Shown here: one piece after another, positions 45,104 to 52,662 of the stretch
Position numbering within the stretch: the first letter of the stretch is position 1
How the letters are laid out: each line of letters begins with the position of its first letter
Source: Lacticaseibacillus daqingensis
GTDB taxonomy: Bacteria > Bacillota > Bacilli > Lactobacillales > Lactobacillaceae
Assembly (NCBI RefSeq): GCF_003946115.1
Contig: NZ_RHOH01000009.1
Span: 1-64,000 of the forward strand
Length of the DNA stretch: 64,000 nt
Reading direction: 5' to 3'
The notes under the pieces: generated by a model
Told to the model about the DNA's origin: nothing
Seen by the model: only the letters and a program-made list of their open reading frames with translations
Databases searched by the model: none
Program-made: the position numbers and the translations under genes

Positions 45104-46060
45104 CTACTCGATTGGTGCCTTGATGCGCTTCTCGTACGCGTCCAGCCAATCCTGCGTGATCGGTTCGATCAGCGTGGAATGCCCGTCCACGCCCGGGTGC
45201 GCGATCAGAATGCGCGGTGCGGCCTGGTCGTTGCCGACGCTGAAGGTGAACTCCACGTTGGTCGCCACGCCCCACTCGCCGCGGTTGTTCATCGCCACCA
45301 GCGAAAACTCTCCGGCCTTGCCGTAGCGCTTCTTGAGCTTCGCGACGAACGGATAAACGGCGTGGTCACAGGCTTCCTGCGGCGTCTCGCCTTCGCCCAT
45401 GCGCCGAACGATCTCATACGAGATGCAGCCCTTCATGATGTCCTCGCCCAAACCGGTGGCCGCAGCACCGCCGATTTCGCTGTCCACGTAGTAGCCGGAG
45501 CCGGACAGCGGCGAGTCGCCCACGCGGCCGGCCTTTTTCATGAACAGGCCGGAGGTGGAGGTGGCGGCGGCCATCGAGCCAGTCGTGTCGAGTGTGATGG
45601 CACCGACCGTGTCGTGCCCGTCGTATGGCGTCATATTCTCGGTGGCCAGCTCAGCCAACCGTTTTTGCCAGCGGGCCTTGGCGCGGTCCGTCAGCATGTT
45701 CGTCATTTCAAAGCCGTTGAGCTGCGCGAACTTGGTCGCGCCGTCCCCGACGCGGAAGCTGTTGTAGTGCTGGTGACTAAGCGCGCGCGCCACGGACACG
45801 GCGTGCATCACATTGTGAATGCCGCCCACGGCCCCTTGCGCCAGCGTGTCGCCGTCCATGAAGGCGGCGTCCATTTCAACGACGCCTTCCTCGTTCGGCA
45901 GGCCACCGTAGCCGACGCTCTTGTAGTACGGGTAGGCCTCGACCACGTTGATCAGGGCCTCCACCGCGTCACCGGCTTGGCCGCCGGCAGTTAAAAGGTC
46001 ACTGGCTTTGACGACACCATCATGCGCCATCCGCCAAGTTGCAATCGTTCCCCAAGTCAT
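45104..46060 (-). CDS. Glycosylasparaginase (N4-(beta-N-acetylglucosaminyl)-L-asparaginase)
   Basis: The 318-aa Ntn-hydrolase starts WGTIATWRMAHDG. It has the autocleavage site GHDTVGAI (cleavage expected between Asp150 and Thr151, freeing the nucleophile Thr), then RVGDSPLSGSGYYVDSEIGGAAATGLGEDIM. The family cuts the bond between GlcNAc and asparagine, releasing aspartate and amino-GlcNAc. No signal peptide, so it acts on imported GlcNAc-Asn. Such enzymes are rare in lactobacilli; L. casei has one in its alf2 locus beside pepV (from memory). Confidence 0.9.
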   Translation of the reverse strand: MTWGTIATWRMAHDGVVKASDLLTAGGQAGDAVEALINVVEAYPYYKSVGYGGLPNEEGVVEMDAAFMDGDTLAQGAVGGIHNVMHAVSVARALSHQHYNSFRVGDGATKFAQLNGFEMTNMLTDRAKARWQKRLAELATENMTPYDGHDTVGAITLDTTGSMAAATSTSGLFMKKAGRVGDSPLSGSGYYVDSEIGGAAATGLGEDIMKGCISYEIVRRMGEGETPQEACDHAVYPFVAKLKKRYGKAGEFSLVAMNNRGEWGVATNVEFTFSVGNDQAAPRILIAHPGVDGHSTLIEPITQDWLDAYEKRIKAPIE

Positions 46061-46078
46061 TGAATCAGTCCTTTCAGA

Positions 46079-46341
46079 GAGCAGAACAACGCGGGTTTAG
46101 CAGTTCGAATCGCCTAGCTAAGGCGCTTGGGGCGGTCTTGGCCCCGAGTGACTTAGCGTCGCGAGGCGCACCTGCGTTGCGTTGTGGCGCTCGTTTCAAA
46201 TGTGGCAAAACATGTATTTAGCAGAGCCCCTCGCTTAGTTCCTGTTTGAAAATCTCGGGTTTCGGCCCAGCCAGATCATTGGCAACTGCCACCTGTAACA
46301 CGTTCAGTTGAAACAGATATCGTTGAGACACGCAGGGGCTC
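46079..46341. other. Structured intergenic region C1/C2 between pepV and glycosylasparaginase genes
   Basis: C1: GAGCAGAACAACGC (46079-46092) pairs in part with GCGTTGTGGCGCTC (46179-46192); inside are CGCCT/AGGCG and GGGGC/GCCCC hairpins. C2: GAGCCCCT (46224-46231) pairs with AGGGGCTC (46334-46341), enclosing CTGTTT/AAACAG. The outer-stem layout and GCG..TTTAGC word recall elements A and B. No gene lies in this 302-nt gap. Confidence 0.45.
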
Positions 46342-46363
46342 TACTTCACGGACCCCTCAGCCC

Positions 46364-47677
46364 CTAGTTCGTCACCAGCCGGTCGATGGCCGTCATGTAG
46401 ATCGTCATGTTGGCGATCAGGTCTTTCTCGTCCATCCATTCGTCTTCCTTGTGCGCGATGCCTTTTTGACCGGGGAAGGACGGGCCAAAGGCAATGATGT
46501 TAGGCATCTCGCGCGCGTAGGTGGCGCCGGTGGTCGTCACCGGGGTGCCGTCCAAGCCAGTCACCTCCGCGTACACATCCGACAGCACCTGAATGAACGG
46601 GTCGTCCTTGGCGTGCAGGGTGCCGGGCATGCTGCGGACGATGTCGACCGTGGACCCGGTCGGTACGTGGGCCTCAAGCCCCGCCGTGACCTGCGCCTCG
46701 GTGAAGGTCACCGGGTAGCGCATGGCCAGCTCAAGCGCGAGGCCGCCGGGCACTTTTTCAAGCAAGTACGGGGTGACGATGAGGGTGCCGCTGTCGGGAT
46801 CGGCAAAGTCGATGCCCAGGCCCTCCCCATGATGCTTGTCGCGTAGGCTGGCGTCCAGCCACTGGAAGTAGTCGAAAAGTGGCCCCTGCACCAGGTGGTG
46901 GCTGACGATCTGCTGGGATAACAGGGTCAGCGCGTTGACACCCAGCTCCGGCGCGTTACTTGGCGAGCGCTTGCCGTGCACGTGCAGCGGCTGGCTGGCA
47001 ACGGTCACGCGCAGGTCATCAGGCACGTGGTCCTTGGCCTGGTCACCGGTAATGGGGCCCAGCTCAGCGAGTGCGGCCGCGGGGAGCGAGGTGGTCACGC
47101 GGTAGTTGACGATCCCGCGCTCCCCGTACACGACCGGGTACTTGCAGTCCGGGGTCCAACCGAACGTCGGCGCCGGCTCACTCGCGAGATACATTGGGAT
47201 GTCCCCGCTACCGCTTTCCTCGTCGGAGCCAAAGATCATCCGAACCGTGCGGCGCGGTTGCACGCCCAGGTCCTTGAGCAGCTTCATGCCAAACAGGCAG
47301 GCGAACGCGGGGCCTTTATTATCGAGGATGCCGCGGGCGTAAAAGCGCCCGGCGCGCTCCGCCAGGGTGAACGGATCGCTGGTCCAGCCCGTGCCGGCGG
47401 CGACCACGTCGAGGTGCCCGACGATGCCGATGTAGTGCTGGTCGTCATCCCCCCACTGGGCGTACGCCATGGCGTCATTGACGACCTTGGCCTTGAAGCC
47501 GTACTGGGTCGCCAGCGCCACCGCAACGTCTAATACCCGCCGCGGTTCCTGCCCGAACGGGGCGTGCGGCGCCTTGGCCCCACGCACGCTGGGCACTGCG
47601 ATCAGCGTGGCTAGGTCACGCACGAATTCGTCGCGCGACTGGGCAATGGTGGCTTGAATCGTTGCAGAATCTAACAT
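46364..47677 (-). CDS. pepV: PepV-like M20 dipeptidase
   Basis: The 437-aa zinc peptidase has IGIVGHLDVVAAGTGW, ARGILDNKGPAFACLF, MIFGSDEESGSGD and a late PGQKGIAHKEDEWM, which hold the two-metal ligands of the Sapep/PepV group. It cleaves dipeptides with an N-terminal beta-Ala or D-Ala in related cases. Next to a glycosylasparaginase it may trim amino acids from glycosylated asparagine (inference from locus). Alternative: ordinary dipeptidase. AAGGGAG precedes the ATG. Confidence 0.88.
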   Translation of the reverse strand: MLDSATIQATIAQSRDEFVRDLATLIAVPSVRGAKAPHAPFGQEPRRVLDVAVALATQYGFKAKVVNDAMAYAQWGDDDQHYIGIVGHLDVVAAGTGWTSDPFTLAERAGRFYARGILDNKGPAFACLFGMKLLKDLGVQPRRTVRMIFGSDEESGSGDIPMYLASEPAPTFGWTPDCKYPVVYGERGIVNYRVTTSLPAAALAELGPITGDQAKDHVPDDLRVTVASQPLHVHGKRSPSNAPELGVNALTLLSQQIVSHHLVQGPLFDYFQWLDASLRDKHHGEGLGIDFADPDSGTLIVTPYLLEKVPGGLALELAMRYPVTFTEAQVTAGLEAHVPTGSTVDIVRSMPGTLHAKDDPFIQVLSDVYAEVTGLDGTPVTTTGATYAREMPNIIAFGPSFPGQKGIAHKEDEWMDEKDLIANMTIYMTAIDRLVTN

Positions 47678-47711
47678 AGAGACTCCCTTCTCGCCGCATT
47701 CGGCGGCGGCA

Positions 47712-48446
47712 TCACGCCCGCCCGAAGCGGGTCAGCGTGGATTTGAACGTGTACTTATCGGCGCGGTAGTACGAGGTGTCGTAGAAAATCGGCTTCGCAT
47801 CCGCGGTGTAGGTCACCGACGCGACGCGCAGTAGTGGGTCCCCCACCGGCACCTTGAGCAGCCGGCTCATCTCCGCGTCCACGAGGATCGCCTCGATTTC
47901 CTGATGGGAGTACGCGATGTCGACCCGTTGGCTCAACAACGCGAACAGCGAGCCGGCAAAGTCTGAGGCCAGCGCGTCACGGACATACTCGGCGCAGATC
48001 ACGATCTGTTCCAACGTCATCGGGTCATCCCCCCAGAACCGCCGCCGGGTCAGGCTGACCACGGTCGGGTCGAGGCGGCGATCCAGCTCGAGCTTCTCGC
48101 GCACCGTGGCGCTCGGGTCAGGCAGCGGGCCGTAGTGCAGCACCTCGGTTCGGCTGGTTTGACCATACGCCTTGGCCGCCTCGGTGAACCCCTGCAGGCC
48201 CAGCCGGCCGCTTTCGACTTTCGCCGGGTCGTGGCCGGACATCACGTAGGTGCCCTTGCCTGGGTCCTTGACCAGCACCTGGCGCTGCACCAGCGCGTCG
48301 ATCGCCTTGCGCACGGTCAGACGGCTGACGCCGAACTCCTTGGCCAGGTCGTACTCTGACGGCAGCTTTTGCGTTGTGGCGTAGCGCCCCTCGCGCACGC
48401 GCGCCGCAAGTTGGGCGGCAACCTCATCGAATTTTGTGGTCCCCAT
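47712..48446 (-). CDS. GntR-family (HutC/UTRA) transcriptional regulator
   Basis: The 244-aa protein has the GntR winged helix (LPSEYDLAKEFGVSRLTVRKAIDALVQRQVL, PGKGTYV) and a UTRA ligand-binding domain (TRRRFWGDDPMTLEQIVI, IFYDTSYYRADKYTF). UTRA proteins typically sense sugar phosphates such as GlcN6P or GlcNAc6P, fitting the glycan role. ATG 48446 follows AAGGAGG and overlaps the radical SAM gene by 23 nt, so the two are expressed together. Confidence 0.9.
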   Translation of the reverse strand: MGTTKFDEVAAQLAARVREGRYATTQKLPSEYDLAKEFGVSRLTVRKAIDALVQRQVLVKDPGKGTYVMSGHDPAKVESGRLGLQGFTEAAKAYGQTSRTEVLHYGPLPDPSATVREKLELDRRLDPTVVSLTRRRFWGDDPMTLEQIVICAEYVRDALASDFAGSLFALLSQRVDIAYSHQEIEAILVDAEMSRLLKVPVGDPLLRVASVTYTADAKPIFYDTSYYRADKYTFKSTLTRFGRA

Positions 48447-49908
48447 CCGGGCCACCTCCTTGGTGATGCCAGCTGGCATAGTCTTGGTCAAACAGGGCAA
48501 TGATGCGCTGGCCCACCGTCGCGTACTGCGCGGTGGCCAGATTGGCGAGGCTGACGCGCACGGACCAGGTGTCGCTGCCGAACGGACTGGTTTTGAGCAG
48601 CATCAGGTGCTCGCGCTGCGCCAGCTGCACCAAGATCTGCGTCGGCGTGGTGTGCTTCGCCAAGTACTTGGCAAACGCGATCCCGTAGCGTTCCTTCACC
48701 CACTGCATCAAGTCGATGTCGCAGTAGTAGGCCGTGTCCAGCGCCGCCAGCGGAGGCCGCAGCCCCAGCACGCTGAACAGCTGACGCTCCCGCTCCCGGC
48801 AGATCGCCATGACCTGCATGATCTCCTCCGCGCGCGGCAGCACCGTTTCAAGCACGGTGCGATAGCCGCAAAAGCGGTTGGACGGCGCGACATACATCGC
48901 GTCTTTCATTCGCTTGCAGCCGCCGCAGCACATTTTTTTGAACGGGCAGGTGTCACAGTACGTCGGCAGCGGCTGCTTGTTTTTCAGCCAGTCAAAGGCG
49001 ATCGGTTGGCTGAACAGCTCGCGCAGCGTCGATTCCTGAATGTAGCCGAGGCGGTACTCGTCCAGCGCGTAGAAGTCGCACGGGTACACCGACCCATCGG
49101 CCTCGATCACGTACTGGATCTGGCACTGGCCTGTCAGCCCGCAGGCGTTGACCTGACCGTGCAAAAACAGGTTCAGCACGTCATCAAAGAGCTTGATGGA
49201 GCGGTAGTGGCCGCCCTTGAGCTCGTTGAGCCACAGCGGGAACAGCTGCTGGTAGAAGCTCGCGAAGCGTTCGGGGGTCAGCGCAAAATCGCTTTTGCTC
49301 GTCGCATCGAGGTCGTCCAAGCACGGGATGAACTGCACAAACGGCACGTTTTGTTCCTGAAAGAACTTGTAGACCTTCTGCGGGTGCTTGGCCAGCTCGT
49401 TGGTCAGCACGCACAGCACGTTGTAGTCAATGCCAGCCTCATCGAACAGCTCCTTGGTCTGGAGCACGCGCCAAAACGTGCCGCGCTGGTGCGTGTCCAC
49501 ACGGTTCAGGTTGTGGTAGAGCGGGCCGCCGTCGATCGACAGCCCGACCAGGAAATGATTGTCACGCAACAGCGGCACCCAGAGCTTGCTGATGATGGTC
49601 CCGTTGGTCTGGATCGCGTAGTGCACGGTCACCTGCTTGGTCTGCTGGTTGATCACGTCGATGAAGTGCTCGAAGTAGCTCAGCCCCGCCAGCGTCGGCT
49701 CCCCGCCCTGAAAGGCGATCGACAGCTCGTCACCATCGTTCAGGTCGGCGTAGATGTTCGGGATCATTTCGTCGACCAGGGCTTGCTTCATCTTGCCGTA
49801 GGAGCGGACCTCACGAATGGAACTGATGTTGGCGTAAAAGCAGTACTTGCAGCGCAGGTTGCACAGCGCCGAAGCGGGTTTGATGAGCAGGTTAACCGTT
49901 TTTTTCAT
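48424..49908 (-). CDS. Anaerobic sulfatase-maturating radical SAM enzyme with an aspartate-decarboxylase-like tail
   Basis: The 494-aa protein has the radical SAM motif CNLRCKYC (Cys16, 20, 23), the SAM loop FQGGEPTL and a SPASM-type set of cysteines at about 256, 262, 277, 318, 321, 327, 331 and 347. anSME enzymes turn the active-site Cys of sulfatases into formylglycine. They normally end near residue 370. Here a tail of about 120 residues follows (YYCDIDLMQWVKERYG, TWSVRVSLANL) that resembles the C-terminal domain of bifunctional aspartate transaminase/4-decarboxylase. The tail lacks the PLP lysine. It serves the two Cys-type sulfatases upstream. Confidence 0.88.
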   Translation of the reverse strand: MKKTVNLLIKPASALCNLRCKYCFYANISSIREVRSYGKMKQALVDEMIPNIYADLNDGDELSIAFQGGEPTLAGLSYFEHFIDVINQQTKQVTVHYAIQTNGTIISKLWVPLLRDNHFLVGLSIDGGPLYHNLNRVDTHQRGTFWRVLQTKELFDEAGIDYNVLCVLTNELAKHPQKVYKFFQEQNVPFVQFIPCLDDLDATSKSDFALTPERFASFYQQLFPLWLNELKGGHYRSIKLFDDVLNLFLHGQVNACGLTGQCQIQYVIEADGSVYPCDFYALDEYRLGYIQESTLRELFSQPIAFDWLKNKQPLPTYCDTCPFKKMCCGGCKRMKDAMYVAPSNRFCGYRTVLETVLPRAEEIMQVMAICRERERQLFSVLGLRPPLAALDTAYYCDIDLMQWVKERYGIAFAKYLAKHTTPTQILVQLAQREHLMLLKTSPFGSDTWSVRVSLANLATAQYATVGQRIIALFDQDYASWHHQGGGPDGDHKIR

Positions 49909-50359
49909 GATGGGGCCTTTCCGAAATCGGACAACATTTTAAATCGTTGTCGATTCCTTTTTGAATCTAATTTTGAGTCTATCGCTTCCGTTCGGCTGCG
50001 CTTCGAGTCGAAACGAATCGATCAACCCAATTTCCAATGCGTTTGAGGCGTTCACAACCAGAGGACGGCCGCGCGGCCAGCGGCACTGGAAGCGAAGGCG
50101 GGTGGCGAGCCAGCGCGCTTGCCGGCAACGCCGCAAGCCACCGTAGGGAGCACCGCGACCGGAGGCGTGAAATTGTTGTTAGTCGGCGCACTTTGCCGGC
50201 TTACAACAAGGGCGGGTCTGGAGACCTGTGCTTCCGGTCGCTTCGCTTCCTCCAGCAGCGCGCGAGCTGCGCTGGCATGCAGGCTCCAGAGAACCCCACG
50301 CGTTCCGCCGCCACCCGCCGAAGCTGGAGGTGTTGCTGGCTGCCCACGAGATTAAGCAA
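49909..50359. other. Gap holding structured element R1
   Basis: Between the radical SAM gene and the sulfatase operon. No protein gene is seen. 49930-50030 is AT-rich with repeated GAATC and GAGTC words; the rest is element R1. Confidence 0.6.
50065..50352 (+). ncRNA. Structured element R1, candidate non-coding RNA
   Basis: Stem P1: GCCAGCGGCAC (50076-50086) with 50330-50340, using G.U pairs. Stem P2: GGCGGGTGGCG (50097-50107) with CGCCACCCGCC (50309-50319). Inner hairpin: TTGTTGT (50173-50179) with ACAACAA (50203-50209). Variable stem: TGGAG (50219-50223) with CTCCA (50284-50288). Unpaired GCCGGCAACGCCGCAAGCCA, CCGTAGGGAGCA and CCCCACGCGTTCCGCCGCC are nearly identical in R2. The wobble pairs favour transcription on the plus strand. 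I do not recognise a named RNA family. Confidence 0.6.
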
Positions 50360-51871
50360 CTAGAACTGCCGGCCGCTCTCGCGCTCGTTCAACGGCAAGC
50401 GCATGTGATTGAATTCATAGATCAAGTTGTCGTGATGGGCGATCATCCAGTCGCGCATCGCCAGGCGCAGGCTGTGCAGCGTGTTCTGGTAACCGACGTT
50501 ATCGACTTGGTTGACCATTTCGTGCGGATCCGTGGCCAGGTCGTACAGCTCGTCGATGTCCCCGGAATTGAACACGTACTTGAACTGACCGCGCCGCAGC
50601 ATCCGCTGGGAGAACAGGACGCTGCCAATGCCGGAGCACTCGGTGACCACCGTGTCCGGCCAATCGATCGGGGTCGCCTCGATCAGCGGTCGGAACGATT
50701 GGCCGTCGCGTTCGCGCTCGGCCTTGCCGACGCCGGCGTAGTCGAGGATCGTCGAGTACAGGTCGACGCTGGTGACGAACGGCGCGATGCGCGTCTGGGC
50801 CTGCTGCTGCGGCAGCTTCAGCATCAGCGGCACCGTGGTGGTTTCGTCATACATGAAGATGGCCTTGTCGAACAGCCCCCCGTGAATGCCCAGCGATTCG
50901 CCGTGATCGGCGGAGAAAATGATCAGCGTGTTGTCGTACATGTCGTTGGCTTTGAGCCAAGCAACCAGCCGGCCGATCTGATAGTCGATCGAGGTGATCT
51001 CGGCGTAGTAGTGCTTGATGATCGGCTCAAGCTCATCCCAGCTGCTGATGTTGCCGCGCTTGAGGTCGTGCACCCGCGGTTTTTGACTGCCGGCCGGGTC
51101 CTGGAAGTTCGGCCACGGCGGCAGCTTCACGTCGTCGTATTCGTGCAAGAACTCGCTGGCAACGAAGTACGGTTCGTGTGGGCCCCAGAAGTTCAGCTGG
51201 AAGTACCACGGCTCACCGGCCGATTCGAACTGCTTGAGGTAGTGCTCGGTGCGATCGACCAGGAACTGGTCGATGCTGGTGTCTTTGCCGCTGGTGATCT
51301 GCCCCGCCTGGTGGCCTTCATAAAACCCGTTGATGCGGTGCTCAATTTTGAGTTCCTTGCCTTGGGCTTTGAGCCAGTCCAAGTACTCAGGGTAGCCGAA
51401 CCCACCGAAGCCGTGGCCCGGGAAGTCGTCGCCGGTGTAGCCGATGTGCGTCGGCACGGAATCGAAGCCCTTGGCGTACTCGGCGAACTGGATGTCACCC
51501 ATGTAGTGCTGGAGGTACTCGTCGTGTTGAACGTTGTAGATGCCGCTGCCCAGGTGCCACTTGCCGGTGTAGCCGGTTTGGTAGCCCGCCGCGTTCAGCC
51601 GCCGGGACAACAGCTCCGGTGTGTCCGGTAGCTCCTGCACCATGTTGCCGTAGTTGTACGAGTTCGTCAGCATGCCGTGGTGCATCGGGTACAGCCCAGT
51701 TTGCAGCGACGCGCGCGCCGGAGTGCAGATCGGACAGGTCAACACGGTGGCTTGCTGGGCCAGCGCGTCGATGTTCGGGGTCTTGCACAGCGCCCCGTCA
51801 AAGTACGCGTCCAGCGTGTCCTTGCGCTGCTGATCCGTCAAAATAAATAACACATTCGGGGTTTTACTCAT
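50360..51871 (-). CDS. Type I sulfatase (Cys-type), first of two
   Basis: The 503-aa sulfatase has NVLFILTDQQRKD (metal-binding Asp), the sulfatase signature CTPARASLQTG with Cys49 to be converted to formylglycine, GYTGKWHLG and SADHGESLGIHG. The Cys-type site needs the anSME encoded downstream. No signal peptide, so it acts in the cytoplasm on imported sulfated compounds. It overlaps the phosphatase-fold gene by 4 nt. The exact sulfate ester cannot be told from sequence. Confidence 0.92.
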   Translation of the reverse strand: MSKTPNVLFILTDQQRKDTLDAYFDGALCKTPNIDALAQQATVLTCPICTPARASLQTGLYPMHHGMLTNSYNYGNMVQELPDTPELLSRRLNAAGYQTGYTGKWHLGSGIYNVQHDEYLQHYMGDIQFAEYAKGFDSVPTHIGYTGDDFPGHGFGGFGYPEYLDWLKAQGKELKIEHRINGFYEGHQAGQITSGKDTSIDQFLVDRTEHYLKQFESAGEPWYFQLNFWGPHEPYFVASEFLHEYDDVKLPPWPNFQDPAGSQKPRVHDLKRGNISSWDELEPIIKHYYAEITSIDYQIGRLVAWLKANDMYDNTLIIFSADHGESLGIHGGLFDKAIFMYDETTTVPLMLKLPQQQAQTRIAPFVTSVDLYSTILDYAGVGKAERERDGQSFRPLIEATPIDWPDTVVTECSGIGSVLFSQRMLRRGQFKYVFNSGDIDELYDLATDPHEMVNQVDNVGYQNTLHSLRLAMRDWMIAHHDNLIYEFNHMRLPLNERESGRQF

Positions 51872-52662
51872 GATTGGCCTCCCAACTCGACCTCAAGCGT
51901 GACCGGAAAATGATCCGAGGCGTAGCGTCCATCCGCCGTGGCCGTCGTGTCCACGGTGTAACGCTGCACCCGCACGGCCGCGTTGACAAAGAAGAAATCC
52001 AGGCGCTGCACGGCCTGCGTGGTCACCGGCGCAAACGTCTCCTGGTCCGGCCAAGTGCCGTTGAACGGATCCACCTTGGTCGCCGCGATCAGCGCGGCGT
52101 CCTGCAGCGTCGCCGGAACCGCCTGATAGGCCACGTCGCCCGGCTGCATGTTGAAGTCGCCGCACCAGATGATGGGTACGCCACCGGCCAGGTAGGGCGC
52201 CAAGAAGGCGGTCACCTGCTGAACGCCCAGCACCCGGGCCGCTGCGATCCAGTCATCCAAATGATTGGCCACCACGACCAGCTCTTGGTCGTCTTTCAGC
52301 CGACGCAGGTGCGCCCACTGGAAGACTCGCTTGTTGCCCGTGCCCGGAAACGTGCTTGGCACGATCGGCGTGTGGGCAACCCACCGGTGCCCCGAGTCGA
52401 GCAGGTCGAACTGCCCCACGCGGTAGTAGATCACCGTGGCCTCGCCTTTGCTGAAGCCGTCATCGCGCGGCACGCCAACGTGCGCGTAGCCCGGTAGCTC
52501 GTTCAAGTCGACGTACTGGTGCGGCAGGGCCTCTTCCACGGTAAAAATGTCTGGCGCAAGGCGCGCCAGGTTCGCCAAGACGCCCGCGCGCCGCGCCGGC
52601 CAGCGCCAATCGCCATCGTTCGGCGTGTCGTAACGCACATTGTAAGTGGTAATGCGCATCAT
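51868..52662 (-). CDS. Endonuclease/exonuclease/phosphatase-family hydrolase
   Basis: The 264-aa protein begins MRITTYNVRYDTPNDG and has PDIFTVEEALPHQ, VVVANHLDDW, IWCGDFNMQPGD and YASDHFPVTLEV, which place the Asn, Glu, Asp and His active-site residues of the family. Members cleave phosphate esters or phosphodiesters. It is sandwiched between two sulfatases with 4-nt overlaps on both sides, suggesting a substrate carrying phosphate as well as sulfate (inference). The ATG ATG start is ambiguous by one codon. Confidence 0.88.
   Translation of the reverse strand: MMRITTYNVRYDTPNDGDWRWPARRAGVLANLARLAPDIFTVEEALPHQYVDLNELPGYAHVGVPRDDGFSKGEATVIYYRVGQFDLLDSGHRWVAHTPIVPSTFPGTGNKRVFQWAHLRRLKDDQELVVVANHLDDWIAAARVLGVQQVTAFLAPYLAGGVPIIWCGDFNMQPGDVAYQAVPATLQDAALIAATKVDPFNGTWPDQETFAPVTTQAVQRLDFFFVNAAVRVQRYTVDTTATADGRYASDHFPVTLEVELGGQS

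Noticed and set aside
50037-50363. Protein-coding frames through element R1
   Set aside because: Frames are short, lack ribosome sites and are not shared in the same register by R2, while base pairing is conserved.
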